Below, one piece after another: positions 57,406 to 64,000 of a stretch of DNA of 64,000 nucleotides. This DNA comes from Prosopocoilus inquinatus (taxonomy: Eukaryota > Arthropoda > Insecta > Coleoptera > Lucanidae), in assembly GCA_036172665.1 (NCBI GenBank), contig CM069874.1, positions 27,363,946 through 27,427,945 on the forward strand. Direction: 5' to 3'. Numbering within the stretch: position 1 is the first letter of the stretch; each line of letters opens with the position of its first letter. The notes below the pieces were generated by a model. It was not told the DNA's origin and ran no database searches. It saw only the letters and a list, made by a program, of their open reading frames with translations. Made by a program: the position numbers and the translations under genes.

Positions 57406-59228
57406 TACAGGGAGATTCAGGCAACCCTTTCATTAAAAGTTTATGGATTTCTCCTCTGAATTTGTGTTTCATATTTTGCAGTTATAAGTTAACGACATGG
57501 ATCTATCAAAATATAATATTTTCAAATTTCGGACACTTCCGCTTATACCGGAAGTTGCTGTGAACTTACTTATTTTAAATGGAATACCCTAATTTTTAAT
57601 GCATTTTTGAAATCTTCATATAATTCTAAAAATATTTTGTGCCATGTCATACAAGAAAAATTAACCGTTTCCGAGATATTTTAATTTTTTTTAAATAACT
57701 CAGACTTGCAGAACCTTGGTTATGATGCTGCCATCTTTGCGCATCAAAAACCATTTTTGGCCTGTAGTAGGCTACAGTTACATGCTTTCAGATCATGTAC
57801 AGTTTTGCACTTGATTGCTTACAGGCTGGTTGAAAAGTAACTTCTATTCGAACTAATTTCAACTGTCGAAAAGTCATGTTTTTTAAATGGAACGCCTAGT
57901 ATATTTTTATACCGTGTGACTCAGGATTAAATGTTCTTTCGTCCTGTATTAGCATTCCCTATACCTATCTCTTATAGTTCACTCGTTATCGATGATTTCT
58001 TTTTAACACGAAATTTTTTTCCATTTTTCGGTATTATTTTTAAATAGTGGGCTACGAAAACTAGAGAAATTATAATTTTTGAAATCATCTGTATAGTAGG
58101 AATTAAAAAAAAACAATTTATTCGCTACGAAGAACCAAAAAATGAATGATCAAACACAGACATATTAAAGATATTTGATGATAAAAAAATCGACAATTCA
58201 TCAAGAAGTTAATAAAAAAAAGTTTTTATATCAAGGAAAATATGTTATTACTGAGACACAATAGAAAGTTATTACTAATAAATAATAGCCGAGGACAACT
58301 TAGAGCCAATATTATAACCAACAATTTGTGTGTTATTTTTAATATTTCTGATTTATTTATTAGTTTTCAAAAATTTTTGTGTTCTAAGTGTAAATTTTTC
58401 CTTGTAAATGTGTAAAAACTCATACCAAGACTTCTAATACATGCAGCATATGTAAACAAAAAGTTCAGATAATAGATGTGTATTTAAATATTATTTATCG
58501 GTTTTTAAAATGAAATTGAAATTACAGTCAGAAATTAATTTAGAAAACCTCAATTTGTTAAATTTTTTTACCATACTATTCAGGAATAATACTGAAAATT
58601 GAAAAAAATTGATGTCTCAAAGAGAAAATCATGAATAGAAACAGAAAGGTAAGAGATGGGTATAGGGAATGCTAATACTGTTCGAAAGAACATTTAATTT
58701 TGATTCTTATGGTATAAAAAAATACTGGGTGTTCTATTTAAAAAACATGATTTTTCGACAGTTGAAATCAGTTCGAATAGAAGTTACTTTTCAACCAGCC
58801 CGTAAACGATAGGTGTAACATTAGGTATGACCTGAAAGCTTATGAGCATAGCCTACTACAGGCCAAAAATTGAAATTATGGCTTTTGTTACACAAAGATG
58901 GCAGCATCATAAAGAAGGTACTGCAACTTTGAATTTTTTTTTTAAATGGAAATATCTCTAAAACGGCTAATTTTTCTTGTATCACATGTTACACAAAATA
59001 TTTCTAGAATTTCATGAAGATTTCAGAAATGTAATAAAAAATGGGGTATTGTATTTAAAAAAAAGAAAGTTGACAGCAACTTCCGGTATAAGCGGAAATG
59101 TCCGAAATTAGAAAATATTATATTTTGATAGATCCATATCGTTAACTAATAGCTGCAAAATATGAAACAGAAATTCAAAGGAGAAGTCCGTAAACTTTTA
59201 ATGAAAGGGTTGCCTGAATCTCCCTGTA
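57406..59228. mobile_element. Giant foldback element D (~1.8 kb), TACAGGGAGATTCAGG ends
   Basis: The left arm (57406 to about 58080) is mirrored by about 58550-59228. Both ends read TACAGGGAGATTCAGGCAAC then CCTTTCATTAAAAGTTTA on their own strands, with TA flanks. Long inner matches include CTTCCGCTTATACCGGAAGT, AGTAACTTCTATTCGAACT and AGCATTCCCTATACC. Arms look well conserved, better than in element B. The centre (about 58080-58550) is AT-rich. No protein is encoded. An inverted fragment lies at 60691-61066. Confidence 0.9.
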
Positions 59229-60690
59229 CAATTTAACCACTCGCACACAAAATCGATTCGTTACAGTTAAAAACTGATTTTATTATCTTATTGTTATTGC
59301 AACTTTACATTACCAGCTTTATATCCTAAACACAGTAAGAATGTAGCTTAATTAAACAGTTAAACTAAAGTTAGCTAGTTTTTTCTTCAATAAACTGTTT
59401 AAAAAATAAAACAATTTTTAGACAAATATTTATTTAAACAATTAATTAATTATTGAGATACATCAGTCAATTTTAATGATTTAAAAAAGGACCTTACTTA
59501 AAATGTTTTGGAAGTATATCTCGCTCGACGATATAATACATATATATTTCTATTTAAAAATACTTTCAATTTCATACAATAAAAAGCAGATTCGAACTCG
59601 AAGAAAAAATCAATTCACTCAGAAATAGGTTTTTATCAGACAAAAAAAATGGTATATGTTTGGTATCAAGTCAATGCAGTTTTACAGTTTTAGACTACCC
59701 TTTTGTTTTTAAAAAGTTTCAATTGTGTGGTAAACGTAACCAAAAATGAAACTAATTAAAAAAAAATAGAATATTTGCAGCTCAAAAATTTCTTGCACAA
59801 GTATTATTTTAGAAATTGTACCAAACCTTGTACAGGGTCTTCATCATTAAATGCACAGTCGTGAGCATTGAATTTTGGTCGTCACTGTCAACCAAAAACA
59901 TCAATTTTAATTGCATTTAAATTTCACAGAAATTATTCCCGATACTCAAAATTAAGACATCAATCTCCTTACTTTCAATTAAAAACAAGTCAGGTACAAA
60001 TCTTTGACAATCAATGACGACCTACTCGTGACCGTAGTTACTCATTTTTACAGTAGCATCGATTAAGAGCTTTGTGAATTTTATCCAACAATTGGGTTTG
60101 GTGCGTCTTAAATCAGGTGAATTACAGGATTACATGAAGACCCAATATAAGAAGTAGAATAGTCTAGAAACGGCCTTTACAGATTATAATTTTAATAAAA
60201 ATTATTATTTTGAAAATAGGAGAAAATGTTCTTTTAAGCATGAAAAGGAGAAAACCGGGTTTTTGGGTACCGGTTTGTGAAGTAAACCGGCATCCGACAT
60301 GATGGTGACAAAACCGAAAAAGCCGGGAAAAACCGGCCAGTTGGCAACCCAGGCGTATTGTAACATATACATGTTTGTATTATTAAAAGCAAGTAAAAGT
60401 CACTTTTTAATACTTATTTTGGATTGTACAAAGTACATATTTACATATTTGTATCAACGGCATCCACTTTGAACACTGCTATAAAGCCAACTATTACATC
60501 ATAAACAAGAAATAGATAAGTCGTTTTCCTCAAAAAATGAATTATTAAGTAAACCAGCTGATTTAATTCAATAAATAAACAGCGTTATGTATCTGTTAGA
60601 GATGACATAAAACCATCAAACCCCCAAAATGAATTAAGACAACGCCCACTTTATGCAGGACTGATTCATTCCTGTCATACCTAATTTTAC

Positions 60691-61066
60691 ACAAAATTGT
60701 TTACGGGCTGGTTGAAAAGTAACTTCTATTCGAATTGATTTCAACTGTCGGAAAGTCATGTTTTTTAAATAGAACACCAGTGTATATTTTAAAATTTACC
60801 AAACTAAGGTTTTTTAAAATTAACTTCTGACTGCAATTTCAATTTCATTTTAGAAAACCGAAAAATAACATTTAAATACATATCTACCATCTGAATTTTT
60901 TATTTATATAAGCCATATGTATTAGAATTCTTGGTATGGCTTTTTATACATTTACAAAGGGAGATTTACACTTACAAAACAAAATTTTATGAAAACTAAT
61001 AAATAAATCAAGAATATTAAAAATAATACACAAATTGTTGGTTATAATTAAAGCATCGAGCAAAAT
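60691..61066. mobile_element. Fragment related to foldback element D
   Basis: GGGCTGGTTGAAAAGTAACT then TCTATTCGAATTGATTTCAA matches D's arms near 57828. The following 60800-61066 (for example CAGAATAC-type GTATTAGAATTCTTGGTATG, ACACAAATTGTTGGTTATAA) is an inverted match to D's centre (58304-58560). It looks like an internally deleted relative. Confidence 0.75.
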
Positions 61067-61922
61067 AGCCCGTCCAGTCTCGCAGATGCCGTTTACGCAT
61101 CGTAACACCTCCGGTGTAGAGCAGATCTGAATCTTTCGATTCCCTGGTTTAACAGAGACGCGCGTGGTTAAGTATTCTCAGATTTTCGAAATTCAAATAG
61201 GGAAGAAAATATAAACATTTCTCATCTATTAATTTTTATTAAAATTAATTATTAAATAACATTCCAATTTTTCTTCTATAACACTCATTTTGCCATGGGA
61301 ATGTCTTTTAAAGCTAGAAAAAGATCTCTCAACATCACAACTTGTGAGATGTCCTTTTTCTAGGTAAATTTTGAACTCTTCAAATTTGGAGTCATCGGAT
61401 GCCAAACTGCTTAGTATCAGTAAATTTTAATTTTGCGATTACATTAGCCTGCGAAAAAAATATTTTTTTTTCTTTAACTTGAAATGTCTATTACTCCTAA
61501 TTTTCCGGTAACCTGAAGTTTGAGTTACGGAGGTTCGACTGTAGTTTGTTTATATTTTAAGTTTGAAATTTAAAAAAATATTTACTTTGATTAATAAGAA
61601 TTTTGTTGTGTGACAAATGTTAAGAAAAATATTAAAAGACTGCTCATCTGGGTCATTTTATAAGACAAAACGCTGACAGCTAAGACAATGTTATATAACA
61701 TAAATTTGTAAAACCATTTCAAAACAAAAATAAATTTCAAATATCGCAAAAAGGACCAAACATAAACAAACTATATATTTTTAGAATTATAAAAACAATC
61801 TTTCTTACTTCGTAAAAAATATACTGAGTGTTCCATTTAAAATAACAAAATTGGTACTCAATTCTTGGGTTCCGATGACCGTTTATTTCTTTTAAGTAAA
61901 TACTGGCTGTTTAGGTACTCAC

Positions 61923-62285
61923 TAATAGTGAGTTTGCGGTAGTGTGTTTTCCGTTATAATTATTTTCTTTATAATCTGTAACGTTGTTATTATGGAAAAT
62001 TATTCCGTATAACTAATTTCCGAACGCTATTTTTTAAAATAAGGGAGCCAATCAGGAAATAATCCTTACGGAATTGGTAGACGTGCACAGTCGATTTTAG
62101 TCGACGTAGTTGCCGAACTGACAATTCTCGCTCCAACGGTCACTTTCTAACCAAGAGACGTTTATAACGTAATTTATTTTTGGCGATAACCGCAAACGAA
62201 CTTTTCATAATATTGCATTACATTATATTATAAGCAAAAATGGCCGTATAACTTAACGAAAAAGGGTTGCCGCAAACTCACTAAT
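61923..62285. mobile_element. Candidate MITE, TAGTGAGTTTGCGG ends
   Basis: TAGTGAGTTTGCGGTA near 61926 is mirrored by TTGCCGCAAACTCACTA ending near 62284. The matching part is about 16 bp. The interior is somewhat GC-richer (GTCGATTTTAGTCGACGTAG) and non-coding. Target duplication unclear. Confidence 0.55.
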
Positions 62286-62314
62286 GGCGCGAAATTATCG
62301 ACAGTCGATGTATT

Positions 62315-62420
62315 ATGCCCGCCAAAAAATCTAGGACATGTAATGTGTCCTGCTGTAGATATGACGACGTGTTTTTACATTACCACAGAAACAAGCTCTA
62401 AATAGCAAGATGACGGTAGG
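62315..62420 (+). pseudogene. THAP-like transposon 5' coding fragment
   Basis: ATG at 62315 reads MPAKKSRTCNVSCCRYDDVF then LHYHRNKL and stops. The CNVSCC pair and the following LHxxxRNK are compatible with the first turn of a THAP zinc finger (C-x2-4-C ... LHxFPKN). It is truncated. A matching nucleotide copy is at 48661, and the first ~20 bases recur at 3202. Confidence 0.45.
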
Positions 62421-62941
62421 TTTCACAAAAAAATTGTGAATCAGCGATTAACTAGAGAGTTTAATTAAATCGTTGAAGTGACTACTGTGATCAAAAAAGC
62501 AGAAGCTGTACTAGCACTTTGGCCCTTAAGCCCAAACATACTCTGATTGATTTTATCAGCTGTTGAGTCTCTTCCAAGAGACAACTCAAGGTTGAATGGA
62601 ACTTATCCATCTATTTTAAACCTTGAACAAAGAATATCAGTCTGCAGAGTATTTATGTAATTATGTCCAAAAGTGAACAGGATCATGTTTTTGCCTCCTT
62701 TGTCCGAGGCATCTTATCGCGGTAACTTCTTTTAACCTTATAATCTCTATATTTTACAGATAAAGTACTGCGAAGATATATATAAAAATTTCAGTTCCAG
62801 TATTATCAGGGTTTTTTGCGTTTATTCAGTGAAAAATAAGTCCATGTTAACCCGAAAAACCGAAATCAAAAATTTTCCTGGACGTATAAAATTATAAAAT
62901 TCTGTATAGATCATCTTTTTACATTAAGTTTCGTGTTTCAG

Positions 62942-63325
62942 GTATTTAAAGGTACAGAAACGAAATGCTCTCTAGAAACACTGGAATCTGGAACCGAATA
63001 TTGCGCAAGAGTATGTCCGGTGCGTATTAGCCCAAGTGGAGAACTCGCCGGTGCATTTTCTCCTTCGACGACGTTCACGACAGCCTCTCAAGAACCAATA
63101 GTAATCTCACGAATTTCATCGACTTCTTCTGGAGGTCACCACGCACACAAAACCAGAGATTTCAGAGACCTCCAGCAAATTTTCTGGTCTTTTATAACGC
63201 ATTCCAGGAGATTAGGAGAACGGCAAGTCGTCCTACTCCTGGCAGTCTTCGCCGTTTGCTCTGGGGTAGCACTGGCGATGTTCTTCATCCAGATCATGAA
63301 CATTCTCTATCCGGACCTCTTTTAG
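62942..63325 (+). CDS. FNDC3A: FNDC3 orthologue, last coding exon with tail anchor
   Basis: Acceptor TTCGTGTTTCAG ends at 62941. The exon gives 127 codons and a TAG at 63323-63325. Residues 1-49 complete FN3 domain 9 (VFKGTETKCSLETLESGTEY ... FSPSTTFTTAS). Residues 50-95 are a Ser/His/basic linker. Residues 96-119 (VVLLLAVFAVCSGVALAMFF) form the only strongly hydrophobic segment of the protein, followed by a short tail ending LYPDLF. A single C-terminal helix without a signal peptide is the known FNDC3 tail-anchor layout, placing the FN3 array on the cytosolic side of ER-type membranes by family analogy. Confidence 0.95.
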   Translation, partial: VFKGTETKCSLETLESGTEYCARVCPVRISPSGELAGAFSPSTTFTTASQEPIVISRISSTSSGGHHAHKTRDFRDLQQIFWSFITHSRRLGERQVVLLLAVFAVCSGVALAMFFIQIMNILYPDLF

Positions 63326-63935
63326 GTGCAATTATTGTGGATGCTTACGCTCACTCTCTACATGAATAATGAAGGAACGATATGGAAAAAACCGTTCACG
63401 GAACGGTGGCGATCTTAAGTATTATTAATTAAACAGGGCTTATATTTTATCAATTAATTATATTAGAGGACCAAAGCGCTTTGTTTTGGTATTTTTATAC
63501 GTGTTTTTCCGTACTCTATTTCGGTGCTAAGTGATGTGATGCCCCGGCCGGCAGAGGTCGCGGTGTGCTATGTGTGTTGTTATTCCAGTCAAATGTATAT
63601 TATATATATCATATGCGGTTGAAGGTATTATTAAATTATTATGTTATATAAATGAATTTCTATAAATATATAAGTGGCTGGAATTTTCTTTGTACCTATA
63701 GATAGATTATATTATATTGTGTACTATTGAGATGCAATTGTATAGGTTGGAGAAAAAAAAGATCATTTATATATTATGAATCTAATGTTAATCTATTATA
63801 CTACAATCTAATCTATTATTTTAGAGTTGGCTATATTGGGGATTGTATACGTGCGCCTAGCACTATTGTCACAGAGATATATTAATATATAGGTATATAT
63901 ACATATATAAATAAAACAACTATATTTTATGTACT
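63326..63935 (+). other. FNDC3 3' UTR with poly(A) signal
   Basis: AT-rich sequence after the stop with several TATATA tracts. A canonical AATAAA at 63910-63915 predicts cleavage about 15-25 bases later. Downstream 63936-64000 includes a poly-C run and shows nothing else. Confidence 0.75.
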
Positions 63936-64000
63936 AGCACATTGAGTTTAATTTACCCCCCCCCATGCTTTTTTTGACATTCCACGTAAGTAATCTACTT

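Larger units (their letters stand above)
55361..62941 (+). other. FNDC3 intron, 7.58 kb, split within FN3 domain 9
   Basis: Phase 0; donor GTGAGT, acceptor TTCGTGTTTCAG. It holds two GGCCCGG-family MITEs, a hairpin at 57155, the 1.8-kb foldback D and its fragment at 60.7 kb, a candidate MITE at 61923 and a THAP-like fragment at 62315. Nothing recognisable in 55375-55984, 56304-57154, 59229-60690, 61067-61922 and 62421-62941. A GC-richer, hAT-end-like piece (AACCGGCCAGTTGGCAACCC, about 60330) has no partner end that I could find. Confidence 0.85.

Noticed and set aside
59832..60147. Foldback with GGGTCTTCAT ends
   Set aside because: Only about 10 bases match between the two ends; inner sequence does not pair.
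60230..60352. hAT end (TGGGTTGCCAACTGGCCGG on the minus strand)
   Set aside because: No matching opposite TIR or 8-bp duplication was found within reach.
61080..61150. Possible tRNA with TTTCGATTCCC B box
   Set aside because: No A box at proper spacing, and the only strong hairpin (ACACC/GGTGT) has a 3-base loop; it does not fold as a tRNA.
1..64000. CRISPR arrays, phage, operons or bacterial defence genes
   Set aside because: The repeats are transposon-derived, lack regular spacers, and the only gene is a spliced metazoan gene.

Overview
The window looks like nuclear DNA from an insect, possibly a beetle. It is strongly AT-rich, has canonical GT/AG introns of several to 30 kb, and is packed with short non-autonomous DNA transposons. 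No bacterial gene architecture is present. The insect call rests on the overall style of the locus and its repeats; the species cannot be told from the sequence alone.

One host gene is clearly supported. It is a plus-strand orthologue of the FNDC3 family (fibronectin type III domain-containing protein 3A/3B; 'miles to go' in Drosophila). Four coding exons are visible: 17569-17753, 47959-48378, 52946-55360 and 62942-63325. A 3' UTR follows, with an AATAAA signal at 63910. All three visible introns are phase 0 and together the exons give 1133 codons: a Pro/Gly-rich N-terminal part, a basic and then an acidic linker, nine FN3 domains, and a single C-terminal membrane helix (a tail anchor). The exon or exons carrying the start codon were not found. 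They lie in the first 17.5 kb or beyond the left edge. A separate ATG-initiated exon candidate (43735-43812) has a phase-0 donor that would join in frame to the 47959 exon, so it may mark an internal promoter.

Everything else is upstream or intronic DNA dominated by mobile-element remains. At the left edge is a broken Tc1/mariner copy with terminal inverted repeats (TIRs) and DD34E residues (121-1294). At 11.6-12.3 kb is a decayed transposase-like ORF. Two non-autonomous hAT-type elements have 8-bp target duplications (21451-22122 and 34600-36012). THAP-domain remnants lie at 22.2 and 62.3 kb. Many foldback (palindromic) elements are present; several are 0.6-1.8 kb long and share TA-flanked ends resembling TACAGGGTG. 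A short palindromic MITE family (GGCCCGGTTT ends) occurs about six times. Fragments with a recurring CTGANGAA-hairpin-GAAAC module resemble sequences associated with Penelope-like retroelements.

No CRISPR, operon or prokaryotic defence system is present. The points most worth following are the dense intronic load of long palindromes (possible hairpin RNA sources), the shared end sequences of otherwise unrelated foldbacks, the recurrent hairpin module, and the candidate alternative first exon of the FNDC3 gene.
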